Positions 1 to 11,800 of a stretch of 64,000 nt of DNA are shown in pieces. The notes beneath the pieces are model-generated. The model searched no databases. It saw only the letters and a program-made list of their open reading frames with translations, and was not told the DNA's origin. Numbering within the stretch: the stretch's first letter is position 1; every line of letters starts with the position of its first letter. The position numbers and the translations under genes were made by a program. The stretch spans positions 176,609 through 240,608 of the forward strand of contig NMRB01000584.1 in NCBI GenBank assembly GCA_002633025.1, written 5' to 3'. Source of the stretch: Notospermus geniculatus (taxonomy: Eukaryota; Nemertea; Pilidiophora; Heteronemertea; Lineidae).

Positions 1-1504
1 GGCTGATCGGGTTATTAGCTTGAATTTGTTACTCAAGAAGATTTTTACACCATGGCGATCTCGGCGTATCCAGGGTCCAGCAACGTATCGTAGAAACGCG
101 AGTGCACGTGACATATTGCTCACCAGCACCCGGTGGGGCTATCCAGTACACCTTTTCATCTACCTCACATCACCTTAGTCAGCAGTCGGCATGTTCTCAT
201 CAAAGAAAGTAACTAATTGGTGTTAACATGGTTTCTTAGAAGGAACTCTTCCGCAAACAAATAGGCAGCTGTGATGGGAATATCTGTAGCGTAACCACCG
301 GCGATCTTTTCTTTAATGATGGATGCACCGTTTACAGGGTGTCCACAGAAGGGTGTCTTCCATTTCGCCCACAATGGTTATAGGTCGAGAGTTAGGGTTA
401 GCAAAAGAGTTACCAATACGCTTCGGTGCTTGGTCTCTTGGCCATGGCTCGTCTCGATCCTTCCGGTGAAGTGACCTTATAGGGTGGAAGGTCTGGCCAG
501 GATGACATGTTAAAGAGCTTTCTTTTAATCTAGGAAAAGGAAGCAATGCATTTACTTGGATCTCATTTTCGCTCTTTCTACATGTAGATGGTTCGCCAAC
601 GAAACGGCATAAAAGGACCACCTTTTCATTGAAGAGGGTCCGATCTAATTCAGGAAACCTGACAGGACTCCTGGACAACTTCGCCAAGCCGAAAGAGAAG
701 GAAACAAAGGGTTCGTGTTCCTATTACTAATCATTTGTTTGTAAATGTTGTCAAAAACTCACAGCACGTAAAAAATCTTCTAAAAATCTTATCGGAATCA
801 TCTCCTATCAGTCCGGACGCATCTCGGTATGTGTGCGGCGACGTAGTCTATGGAGCAGAGCAACGAGCCCTAGGATGCCCGATCACTGAAAGAACGCCCA
901 CTGATACAATCAACATGGAGACACCGGAATTTCAAAGTCAGTCACACCCTTCACCGCTGGTGCTTCCTTAAACTGCCCTCCACATCACCCCGAACACTCA
1001 GCGAATATCATCAGAAAAACGTCACTGGAGCCGGTTCTTTTTCAGAAACCAATCAAGGCCTGGTATTCGGCATCCCCCTGTCAAAATGTCTCGCCAACGA
1101 TGTTGACCACAGACGTCGAAGGTCGTTTATGCTCAAAGAAAGGAAAGATAGTCTAGAAATAGCCAACAAAAACAGAAGCGGATCGAGGTAGGCGTCCTTA
1201 CTTATTGAACGAACTCGAGACTTTCTTTAATGTGATGTCCCCCATCAAACACACATGCTATTCGTTGTTGCAAATCGTAACTGACTGAGACTTCTTATTT
1301 CATCTTGTGATACGCGAATCCCTCTTGAGTCTGTTCTGATGGCATGGAAATGAGTGGAACTGTAGAAAAAAAAACAAATTGTGTCGTGTAATGCTAGGAA
1401 AGTTGAGTACATCAAAATAGATGAAGACATTTTTGGTAGCACGTAGTCTCGTTTTGTTATAGAGCTTGATACTTGACATGTTCTTTACGTTCTGGTCATT
1501 TTAG
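1..1504. other. No gene recognised; upstream flank of RhoGAP gene
   Basis: I see open frames here on both strands (for example 313-687 on the minus strand and 735-971 on the plus strand), but none shows a recognisable domain, plausible composition or convincing splice sites. The missing 5' exons of the RhoGAP gene should lie here or upstream of the window, because the first exon I accept at 1505 starts inside a codon. Confidence 0.4.
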
Positions 1505-4500
1505 GAAATCAAGTAGTTCGTCGATAAGCTCAACGGATAAACTTAGTCCTCATCTTGAATCAAAAAGGGTAAGAATTTTCCATAATTCCATATGTTCCCA
1601 GTTTGATTGGAGCCCCCGAGCTCACGGGGGTGTTTTTAGATACGTGTTGTGGTTCTTTTAGATAGGTTTGGTTAGGTATGTGTTCTAAACTCACTGATAG
1701 CTCTGGGGTCGAGGAACGCCTTCAATTCTTTCTTTGTTTCTTCAACCTATCAGGTACAAGAAATGGGAAGAATTGCAGAATTTTTTGTTTCGTTTCAGGG
1801 ACCATGTACTTGTGACTCGTTGCCAAGACAAGATCGCTCCCTGTGCCCTGGGGAAACCTCAGCCAGTTCTAGTCTCATTGATGCCTTATCACTCCATTCG
1901 ACATCGACAGTTGCCATGACGCAGGATTCTAAATCCAATATAGACTCTAGGAAAAGCCTACTACCCTCTGTGCCACAGGTTCCCAGTGTAGTTAACACTT
2001 GTTGTAAACATTTAGAGACGTACGGTAAGCTGATATTAGAGTTTTGTAAGACTAACTGCCCTTAAGATACCAGGAACTCCACCAGATAATGGTTGCAGCA
2101 TCATTATTATTATTATTATTAATACCAAATTTTACAGTGCCCTTACCAATAAAATTAATTGCTCAAAGGCACTTTACAATAAAAGAAATGTAAATGCGAT
2201 AGAGAAAGTAAGACAAAGTAAAACATAGATAAAACAATTAATGATTGGAGGACTGCCTTTGAAAATCGTTTTAGCAGATCATTCTGCGATCTTATTCTGT
2301 ATCACAAAGCATACTTAGAGTTGTGCATTCATAGCGTCCTCTCAAACCACTGTTCAATGGTTGACGCACAATAGCTCCTGGAATGTTACGAATTCTTAAC
2401 TGCTAAGAGAGCTTTGTGAATAAGGCCCCAGATGTCCAGTTGTTGCATGCTCATACTGAACATCAGATCGTTCTCTGAAGGTCATAAAATCGTTCTCCAA
2501 AGGTTTGTTTGGAGAGTTTAAGGCTGTAGTCTCTTTTGGGTGTCGTCTTACCATATTCGCACAATCTGTGAACCATCGCATACCTGTCGTTTAGCACAGC
2601 AAGTGTCCCCTCGGCATCCCCACCCACATTATCTCTCTCACGTCACAGTTAGCCTACATTCTCTACTACTTTTTTTTTCTTTTTCCAGGCTTGCAGACCT
2701 TAGGCATTTTCAGAATAGGAAGTAGTAAGAAAAGAATAAAACAGGTAATTGTGAAATTTACATATCTAACTGCGCTTTGTCAGCGTTCTTCTACCAAAAC
2801 CACCCAAACATTTCACTTGTCTGGATTTGACTGATCTTCGCCGAGGGCAGTGTAATCATGTGTATTTATATAAAGTACACATGTCAACGGTCCTGTAATT
2901 GAAGATAGTTAAGTTTGGTTTTGGTGAGATTGAGGATAATTTTGCTTGGGGTTATTAGAAGTATTCAAGGTTCATACAAAATGCCGCAAGCAGTTTGGCT
3001 TGTTCAGGATATTTAGGACTCATCATACTGTCACTGTGGGCGTTTAGAGCAGGACTGGTCGTATCTCTTGTGTCAGAGTAAACACGAAATCGACGGAAAG
3101 GAGATGCACAGTATGCCAACGAAGCATATTTGATGGAAAATAATTGTGAGAAAGGCCAAATAAACGCCTATGTGTTGGTAAAGTGTGACGATCCCTTGCG
3201 AACAACGCAGGGAGGAATGGCCCTTATTTGCCTTGTTGCAGCACTTATCACATTTTTCTTATGTCCATTATATTCTGCCATATTAATAGTTACGTGAAGA
3301 ATTCGACAGTGGTAAAGAAGTAAAGTTAAATGAGGAACACAATCCGCATGACGTTGGTGCTTTATTGAAGGAGTTCTACAGAGACCTACCTGAGCCGTTA
3401 CTTACTAGAGAGTTGTACGCAGCTTTTATAGCAACTAGAAGTACGTACATTTCAAATATTTTATGTTTGTTAAATCATCCTGAAATAAACGTCAGTTTGA
3501 GTGTGCTTTCCGTGGGTGTGAGGACTTGTAACGTTCCCCGTTGGCCTTGAATTGCTCTATATTTATCGATATCCAAAGCAATGAATCCTGTCCCTGAAAA
3601 AAAGGTGGCTTTGGTTGCCTTTGTTTGACAGATGAAAAGAAGGGTAAGGGACAAATGTGAAGACTCGTGAATGATTCGGCCATCCTCTTCTTTGTGATGG
3701 CGTCCAAATCACCGGATATTCGTCACTGCATGCCAATCAACCAGTTGCCGCCGTTATTCACATTTACTCTGCTTTGCTTACAGAAATAAAGGAGAAACAC
3801 CAGCAGATCACCGCCTTACAGTTACTTGTCAGTCTACTGCCAGTGCCAAATAGAGACACCATATGGTCATTGCTCAAGTTTCTCCGCAAGGTCGCTGAAC
3901 ATTCCATAGACACAGCAGATGAACAAGGCCAAATCGTACGTATCTCATTCACGATTTAGAAAGAATATCCACCGGAAGCCAGAAAATGGACAGTGATGCA
4001 GATAATAAGCCTCTTTGCGTCAACCCTTGACAAAGGCGTGAGAGTAGGCCAGAAAGGGGACAATTTGTGAGGGGGGGGGGGTAGCCCTGTACAGCAGAGA
4101 GGTGGAAAATCAACGAAGAAGACGATGATGCCAGGCAACGAAGATGAAGATGGTGATGAAAGTTGTTGGGGTCGATGACGTCAATGCTGACAGTGAGCTT
4201 AGCATCATCATGGAGTACCCGGTATTGTAACGTTGAAATCTCGCTTTTTTTCAGTTGCCTGGCAACAAAATGGATGCCCACAACCTTGCCACGTTATTCG
4301 GTCCTAACATTCTACACAAGGTGAAGGGAGGTGCAGGTCATGAGTTTCAAGTGGAAAGCTTGGAGAGAGCAGAGGAACGAAAGGACGTCATTGCGGTCGT
4401 GAAGGATATGATCATGTTCAACACAAAGCTTTATGAGGTACGTTCGTTGCCGTATTCTACAGGATGTCCCAAAGCGAAAACAAACGTTATCGCCGAGGTA

Positions 4501-6875
4501 TACCTGTAGGATTTTGCCTTATAAACACATGTACATGGACATGTGTGTAGACGTACTACTTGTGTTCGTCGTTTCGACAGCCCTCCCCCATCTTGGTTGC
4601 TACGGGATTTCTCTGTATGCAAATTACTTTTTGGTAGACAATCCGTATTTTGGACCAATCACCTGCTTTGGCTTGCCTACCAGATAAGTGCGCGCGCATG
4701 TAATCTCTGAAAGAAAACAATATGGCGGGACGGGGAGCTGTCGAAATGATGAATACACAACGAAAGAATCCATAAATGAAAACCTTTCCTTTTCCTACTT
4801 CCATACGTCAGGTTTCAGGTGGTAAACACCTAAAAACATCCTTAATTACTGAGACGTAATGGGAGCTGTCACCACCACATCCAGAATCCATAATCCGCTG
4901 TGATCGTAACCGTCGTTTCGTAAATCCACTTTGAGAAAATTCGATTTCTCTGTACTTGTGGCTGTGACAGGCATAGGTCTGACAGATGCACAACCCATGG
5001 TTAAAACGATTACATTCAGCAGATCGAATTCTGAATGTCAAGTATGCATGGGTTTCTTTGCCAGAACGTTGAGCAACAGCTGTCGAAACCACCTTTCTGT
5101 GTCAAATTTGGCAAGGAATGACTTGCTTGAATTGCATTTATATAACTTCTTCTCTTACGGTGACATGGGTATTGTTTGCGCATGAATAGCTGAGTAGCCG
5201 AAGGTCAGTTAAGGTGTTGTAAATCCTCTTATGATATCATGATATTGAAATGCCTTTGCATAGGCGAATGCCTTTGCTACAGAATTTGAGGGGAATAGCC
5301 AAAGCATGAGGGCGGTGACTGACTGAGTAAACTCGAGTTTAAACCACCGGTTCATTATGTTCCTAAGCACACCCAAAGTAGGGTCAGTTTCACCCTAGGC
5401 CTTAAGCAACTATTCATTCCATCACGTGGTTGTGATCGTACAAGCAATTCCAGCCATTCAGCGTAACAGTTTTTGTTTTATTCACTCCCATTTCAACTGT
5501 CTTACTGTGGGTGTGCTTATGAACCGGTGGTTTAAACTCGAGTTTACTGTATATGCAACGCGTAATGGCTACATTAATCCTGATCTAGGCCGCGGTGGGG
5601 CAAAAATACAAAACTGTCACCACGTTAAGTTATCCAGAATTTTGTCACTGCAGGTCCCTTCTGATCTCCATGACGAAGTGCTAAGGGCGTTAGTCGACAG
5701 TCACCCAGATGGCCTAGATTTTCTCTTGAAACGAAAGTGTGATGACATGCAGATAACGTAAGTCTTCAGTATCCTACCGAAATCTTCTGAGCGGGGTCAT
5801 CTGGTCAGCAACATCGGGGAACAAGTTGTAAAGAACATGCTTGTTCAGCGATCCCGACGAGCTAAACAACACGAATATTTGGCGTAAACCTCGAGCCACC
5901 CTCATTAATATTCGTGTATTTGACCTACGTCAAATTCGACATACGTCAAATGCGACATTGACCAATCTGATTTATTATTGTTGATGAATGCATTGTGAGA
6001 AGCCAATCAACATTCACCTAATCCTTTTTCATTTCAGTATCGAAATCGATCCTGACACATCTGGTTGCTTGTTCGAGGAAAGTGACTCGTCATCGCCCGT
6101 GAGCGCTTCCCCGTCGCCAAAGCGTCAGGGTGGCGCTATTCGGACTCTCAGTGACGCCATATCCATGATCCATCACCACAAGCCTCTCCGGTCAACATGC
6201 AGCGATGCACAGGTCCAAGCACAGAAAACACGGCAGAGGGATTATTTAACCGTACCCTCACGGAACATCTACCGGCGGAGTATGCCCGATCCGAATACTC
6301 TAGGACACCAGGCTAGCCCTCCCTGTCCCCCTGCCCGCTCGGCCTCGGAAAAAGGCCCGAGTAAACCAATCAGTCATGCGAGTGTCACCCGGACTAATTC
6401 CAGTCCGGTCGTGATGCGCCGGCAACAACGGAAAGATGTGAACCTCACTGTAGACACCAATTACCCTGGTGAACACGTGACGTCATCAGGTGATGTCCGT
6501 CGATCTCCACAACATGGTTCTTTGAGCACTGTGTTCTATCCGGTAAGTCCAACGAAATCGTTGGCAGGCGCTGGCAGCTCTCTCCAACGTAATCAGCAGC
6601 GATGGTCGGTCGCAACGCCCCCTAGTAGCGGACCAACGAGTCCACAATCACCTCGTTTTTTGAGCCCTGATCATAAAGCGACATCATCGACGCAGCGGCC
6701 TCTGGGATTTTTCCACGCGGATCCGTGGGATTCATCTGGTAGTGCACGGAGTTCGAGAAGTGGGAGTTTGTCTGGGTCGCTTGATCGGCACAGAGGTCAA
6801 GGTCAGCAGTGGGGACATGTTGCTTCAACTCAGGATGATAAGGAAAAGTCGATTGAACAAGAAACGCTAGTTTGA
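1505..6875 (+). CDS. RhoGAP domain protein, ARHGAP6/ARHGAP36-like (5' end missing)
   Basis: GTPase-activating protein for Rho-family GTPases, expected at the cytoskeleton or membrane. Exons that join in frame: 1505-1568 (less certain), 1754-2024, 2689-2744, 3290-3440, 3784-3935, 4255-4437, 5654-5757 and 6038-6875; those from 1754 onward total 585 codons including the stop. The domain starts at [16 protein letters not shown] and continues into [16 protein letters not shown], which holds the arginine finger (the R of GIFR). It goes on through [18 protein letters not shown] to [13 protein letters not shown], whose Asn is the second conserved catalytic-site residue. A short segment starting [10 protein letters not shown] follows, resembling the stretch after the GAP domain in ARHGAP6. 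The last exon encodes a roughly 280-residue Ser/Pro-rich tail, probably disordered. Both key catalytic residues are present, so it should be active. Family by eye; the ARHGAP6/36 subgroup is an inference from the order of conserved blocks. Confidence 0.88.
2101..2119. repeat. (ATT)n microsatellite
   Basis: A short run of ATT units sits in the RhoGAP intron after the exon ending at 2024. The following ~100 bases (ACAGTGCCCTTACCAAT, then AAGGCACTTTACAAT) look like a dispersed repeat, but I cannot name it. Confidence 0.6.
5327..5547. mobile_element. Fold-back (MITE-like) element in RhoGAP intron
   Basis: The arms 5327-5355 and 5519-5547 are perfect 29-base inverted repeats (starting GTAAACTCGAGTTTAAACCA). 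About 160 bases of unrelated sequence lie between them, and no coding capacity is seen. It lies in the intron before the exon at 5654. This is the structure of a non-autonomous DNA transposon; the family is unknown. Confidence 0.75.
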
Positions 6876-7017
6876 TGACATCAACATGTTTACAACGATG
6901 TTGGTTGATAATTCAGTCCGGCTGTTTTGGATAATGTGGATGTCTCAGCGACCGTGTTGGAACACATTAGAACACTGTGAGGTGGCTGTGTGGCGGATTC
7001 GTTGAGAAATCCACGGC

Positions 7018-7216
7018 CTTCAGACGGCCCGCTGATCGACAGCGTCCGTTTCTTCAGACGGCCCGCTGATCGACAGCGTCCGTTCTTCAGACGGCCCGCT
7101 GATCGACAGCGTCCGTTCTTCAGACGGCAAGCTGATCGACAGCGTCCGTTCTTCAGACGGCCAGCTGATCGACAGCGTCCGTTCTTCAGACGGCCAGCTG
7201 ATCGACAGCGTCCGTT
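7018..7216. repeat. 33-bp minisatellite, six units
   Basis: Six head-to-tail copies of a 33-base unit beginning CTTCAGACGGCCCGCTGATC. The first has one extra T, and later ones vary only at the CCC/CAA/CCA position. Because 33 is divisible by three, one frame reads as an 11-residue repeat (FFRRPADRQRP). It lies after the RhoGAP stop codon, so it is probably 3'UTR rather than coding. Confidence 0.9.
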
Positions 7217-7327
7217 AGCGTGAATTCGTTGTTGTTCTCATTAGTAGAACTTTGCAAACTCAAACTCCCCTGGGTATACACGCAGGAAGAAGAGTATGTC
7301 ACTTGCTGTGGTTCTCCGCATGGCTTT

Positions 7328-7500
7328 TTGTAAGGGTGGCCCACCCTACCTTGGCATGTTACCACCCTACCTTGCAGTCCAATTTTGTAATGGTTTTTTA
7401 TTACACACCCCTACCTTAAATTGGTGACCACCCTATCTTAATTTGCAAAGTAATGGGAAAACCGGGAATTTCAAGGGTACCACCCTACATTAAGAAATCC
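7328..7500. repeat. Degenerate CCACCCTACCTT repeats
   Basis: The motif ACCACCCTACCTT and variants (CACCCTACCTTGG, CACCCCTACCTTAA, CACCCTATCTTAA, CACCCTACATTAA) recur five times at irregular spacing of 20-60 bases. Function unknown. Confidence 0.6.
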
Positions 7501-8898
7501 TGCAGAGAACACTGGTTAGTGTAATCTTTTGGTTGATGTGCTTACCATAAACGTGATCATGTGCTATAATAAATACTCGTATTTCTACCACTATCATGTG
7601 ACCATACTCTAAGCTTTCATACCAAGCCATTGGTCATTGATGAATGACGTAAGATAATCTTGTTCAAGCTTCGACAGTATCGATAAAAATTATGTATACG
7701 ATCCAGTTCTGTGTGTCTACTCGTTGATACAATACTCAGTTATTTTCCGTATTAGTTCTGATATCTGCCACCGGGGAGACTTCAATGGTGTACCATCTGT
7801 GGCTAGCCTCAGATTCGTGATCTTGGTTTGAGTGGTCACGAATGTCACAGGGAAACTGTGTACGTCGTCACGACAGCAACAAAGGTGGCTCTTCCAAGCA
7901 AGGGTCTACAGCCCTGTACACTTTATTGCTAACTGTCATGATATTGCCCTATATGTTAGGTGTATGGTGTATGAATTTTCATATACAATAATCGCATTTA
8001 TTGTCCAGCACAAACGCCAATAAGTGCTTTAAGTATTAGCAGGAAGGATTTCCTGGTATTAGCCATGTAAAAATTTGGGTGAAAATTATATGATTTCGTA
8101 TTGTAAATATGTTGTATTTTTCACAAAAGTTTATGTTATATATATATCAATGAATAAATATAAACAAACCTACGCAGTTATTTTTCCAGTGACTTTCTTA
8201 CATGTACCTGTATGTGTAGGCTAGCGACTCCGTGGGAATGAAACTTTTTATTCTTCCATGATAGAGGAAGTTGCCAGGAGCTAAGAGCAGTCTGAGCTGT
8301 ATTCCTTTGTCGGGCATTAAGAAGTGGTTCATGTCTTACAGTATACCACCGTTTGTGGCTTCTGGCACATTGTTGATGTTGAGTCAAACATCTAGAGCGA
8401 GATAGAAACAGCGAATCATTGATGAATATGGTAGTTGCATTACCAGTAATTCTAAGGCACCATCTCGCCATCTTTAGAAATCGACTGCAATCATTGCTTA
8501 CACACGCCTACACGACCGTTTCTGATACTTTCAATGTTAACATGGCACTCCATCAGACATGTCAGAAGAAGTAGGTGCCTGCAGAAAACCACGGCACAGT
8601 CACCAAGCTACCATGTAGACTTTTAGACAAAAATATGGCATACGGTACGGCGTCTGATGACTCGCCATGAAAGAACAACGATGCCGGTACATAGATTCCT
8701 CTTTATCATTAATCCTTTTCTAAGTATGCTTAACCTAACTGCCGCCGGCCAGGCTTTGGTCTTCTTAGCAGAAATATTTCTACCGATTACAAATTTCCGA
8801 GGGGACATCTTCAACAAACATCAAGCAGCACAGAGCAGACAGTGTCGCGAACTGTGGACGCTGTTGGTGTCGTAAAGTTGTTGTCGTGAAAGATCACA

Positions 8899-11800
8899 AT
8901 GGCGGGAAAACATGTCCGAGCTCTTATTGTCTTTGCTTCCCTGGCATACCAAGGTAGGTATCCAAGGGTAACAGGCATTTGCATCTTAGCAGTAGCATCA
9001 TAATCATCATCATTTGGTATGGAACCACTGCAAGTTTACTTCCCCTCGATCTAATAGCCGCGTAGAGTGAGAACTGTTTGCGGCTGTGCTGAAAATGACA
9101 AAACGTGCTTGCATCTGCATCTCTTCTGAACGGAACATTTTCCAGTGATTTCCCAGGTAACACTGGAAGATAAGGTGAAATACTCCTTACACTTGTCTTG
9201 GTGCACTGCACATAATGTCCCATGGTTATTCTGGCATCGTAGCGGATTGGTTACCATTGGGTCACTGTCCTAATATCGCCAACAACAACACATTTTTAGA
9301 AAAAAATTTGACACCAGACAGTGTGCACGGTCTAGGCTACAGACCAGCAGAAATCCTGAGTCCCCCGTCTTTCTCAGTTTCAGTATTTCCTGTGTAGGCT
9401 ACTATATTCAGTAAATGTACATGGGATTAGAGAACACAGTAGGCCTACTACTGGATTCGCCCAAGGCAGGTTTCACTGTGTGCATTGGATTTGTCATCTT
9501 CTATAAGAACGACTAGGCCTATACAGATGCGAAGATTCGCCAGAGGGAGATGAATTAATAGCTTTATTTATAATAATACATGTACTATACTGTAAATGCC
9601 ATGTATGCTAAAGAGTGAGTACATGTAGTAGCCTTTTCAACAATGGGTCAGAAGAGAACAAAAGGTAAAAAAATAAAAATAAAAGCATGAAATGCCGACC
9701 CAAACTAGGAATCTATTACACCGTAATGTGAGTTGATGTTTCTTTGTACTGTGTTATGCAAGCCAAGCGTTGGTCGTAAATTGGATCATCCATGCGTTTC
9801 AGCTCTGGTTGCCGACACTGGGCCACCCGTGGCCGTCCCAAAACGAGCGGCGGCCCCTCGCCCAGTACTCCTTGTATTAACCACACCGCCAAATGAGCGC
9901 TCAGTCTTTACTACCAGTGTTGGCAAGTCCACCACTGTTCAGCCAAAAACAACCCACACCAGTGCTGCTACTGTCAAACCAACTACTGTTGTCGGGCCTT
10001 TGACTGTACAGCCTCAAACAACTGCGGGCGGGCCTACCACTGACCAACCAAAAGCCACTACCGGCGGGCCAACGACTGGTCAGCTGAGAACCACCGTCAG
10101 CGAGTCTACAACTACTCAGGCAACTACCTCAACCCAGCCTTATCAACCGACCACAATGGGTCAGCCAAGTACAAGTACAAACACCCCCAGTGAGAGAAGA
10201 GTATTGGATGGGCTCATTATGATAGCAGGAACGGAAAGAAACAAATCAAAACGAAATTTTTACTCAACGTAATCTGTAGGGAGAGTTCATTTTGTGAATC
10301 GGCGTTACATGTACTTTCCGTTTCTACTATTATAACGAGCCGTGTTTGGTGTTCTTGTAGGTTTCATGGTGGAGGAATGACATTAGTGATATTCATGTAG
10401 CTACACTTCCATTTCCCCAAGAGCACTCGCCACCATGGCCGACAGATGGCTCTTGGCAAACCTATTTCGGTTTGGCAAAAATGTACCTGAAGTTGTAATT
10501 TAATTTAAGTTTAATTTAATTTAATTTATTCGGGTATACATCATGTACATAAAAAACGGATAAGACTGTGACCAAGACATTCAACCAAACCGAAATCGGT
10601 GTATTGAAATCGACGAAGGCTCCTTCGGCTGTTGGTGGAAATGTCGTGACGTTTGATTGAAGTACCTTCGGCAGATTCAAAATTCAACCTTTTCTGCTTG
10701 CGGTGTGGTGAGGTCGATTTGGTTGTGGTGAGGTAGCTGTGTGTTAATTGTAGATTCCTTACTGCATACAGTAGATCGGTTGCTCCCCTTGATGTCCTCA
10801 TCTGTTGGCGTCTTGTTCATACGTTAGACGTGAGACTTTTCGAAGAAAAGCGCAAGAACTCCATCGTCAAATATTTTTCACGTTTTAACGAAGGAAGTTC
10901 TTATGTTTTAACTCCGCCAAACCAAACGCTGAATCTCGCCAGAGAGTGGCAATGGGAACACCCATCATCAGTTGCCAGCATCAATTTACTACCACAGTTA
11001 AAAGTCTGTCCTCCGTCTTCTTTAGCTTCGACCACAGATGGTGCAAAAAGTCCCACTTCGACAACTCCGGCGACGTCAACTTATTCCAGTTCTTCAGCCA
11101 CGCCAGTCACTGATGCGCCAACAACTACACCAGTCCCCTTACCAGGTATTATCTCCGAAGACCACACTTGACACTAGATGGCGTTATCTTCTATAACACC
11201 ACTAGCGCAGGTGCTAGGTTTCCATCTTGAAAGTAGTGCAGATTACTACATTTTGGTAAAGGTTTTTAACCATCGTGAACAGGCCATGATGTTGAAAAGT
11301 GGTGCTGTTGGGTTCCAGGCGAATGTTTTCAGACTAAAAGGACTTCGTGTTGATAACAAGTGGTATTAGAAATGAACTGAATACTAATTAGAAAGAATTG
11401 TGTGATTAGGCCGACCGAACTATTTCTACATGCGCGCCGGCAAAATCCAAAATGGCGGCATTCCACCTACGCTAGTGGTGAAATGAGGCACGGCGATATT
11501 TCGCCGCTAGTGTCAAGTGTGTCCGAAGACGTTTCTCCATACTACCAGGAATGACAAATCAGTGTAGAGTGGAAGTAGTCCAGGGGCCTGTTTCATAAAG
11601 TGACTTTAAGCTAATGATACTTTTAACCAAATGGAAAATGCATTACGTTAATGGTACCATTAGCTTAAATTTACTTTATGAAACAGGCCCCTGGTGTTCT
11701 TAGCAAGGCAAAAACAGTGCAAATTTGGGACGGTTATGATTTTTCAGATCCATGCCTGGAACAGCCATACCCTTGTGAAAATGGAGGTTGGTGCATGCCC

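Larger units (their letters stand above)
6876..8898. other. RhoGAP 3' flank / probable 3'UTR, then intergenic DNA
   Basis: After the RhoGAP stop at 6875 there is a 33-bp minisatellite, a CCACCCTACCTT-rich stretch and AT-rich DNA. AATAAA words near 7568 and 8153 are possible polyadenylation signals. From about 8200 to the EGF gene start at 8899 I see no supported gene on either strand. Confidence 0.45.

Noticed and set aside
313-687. Minus-strand open frame of 124 codons
   Set aside because: No recognisable domain and no splice or promoter context; its length is possible by chance in this amount of sequence.
735-971. Plus-strand open frame as a 5' exon of the RhoGAP gene
   Set aside because: No resemblance to the known N-terminal region and no donor whose phase clearly fits the exon at 1505.
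6990-7223. Arg-rich repeat protein encoded by the minisatellite
   Set aside because: The open frame arises only because the unit is 33 bases long; it follows the RhoGAP stop codon and lacks independent evidence.
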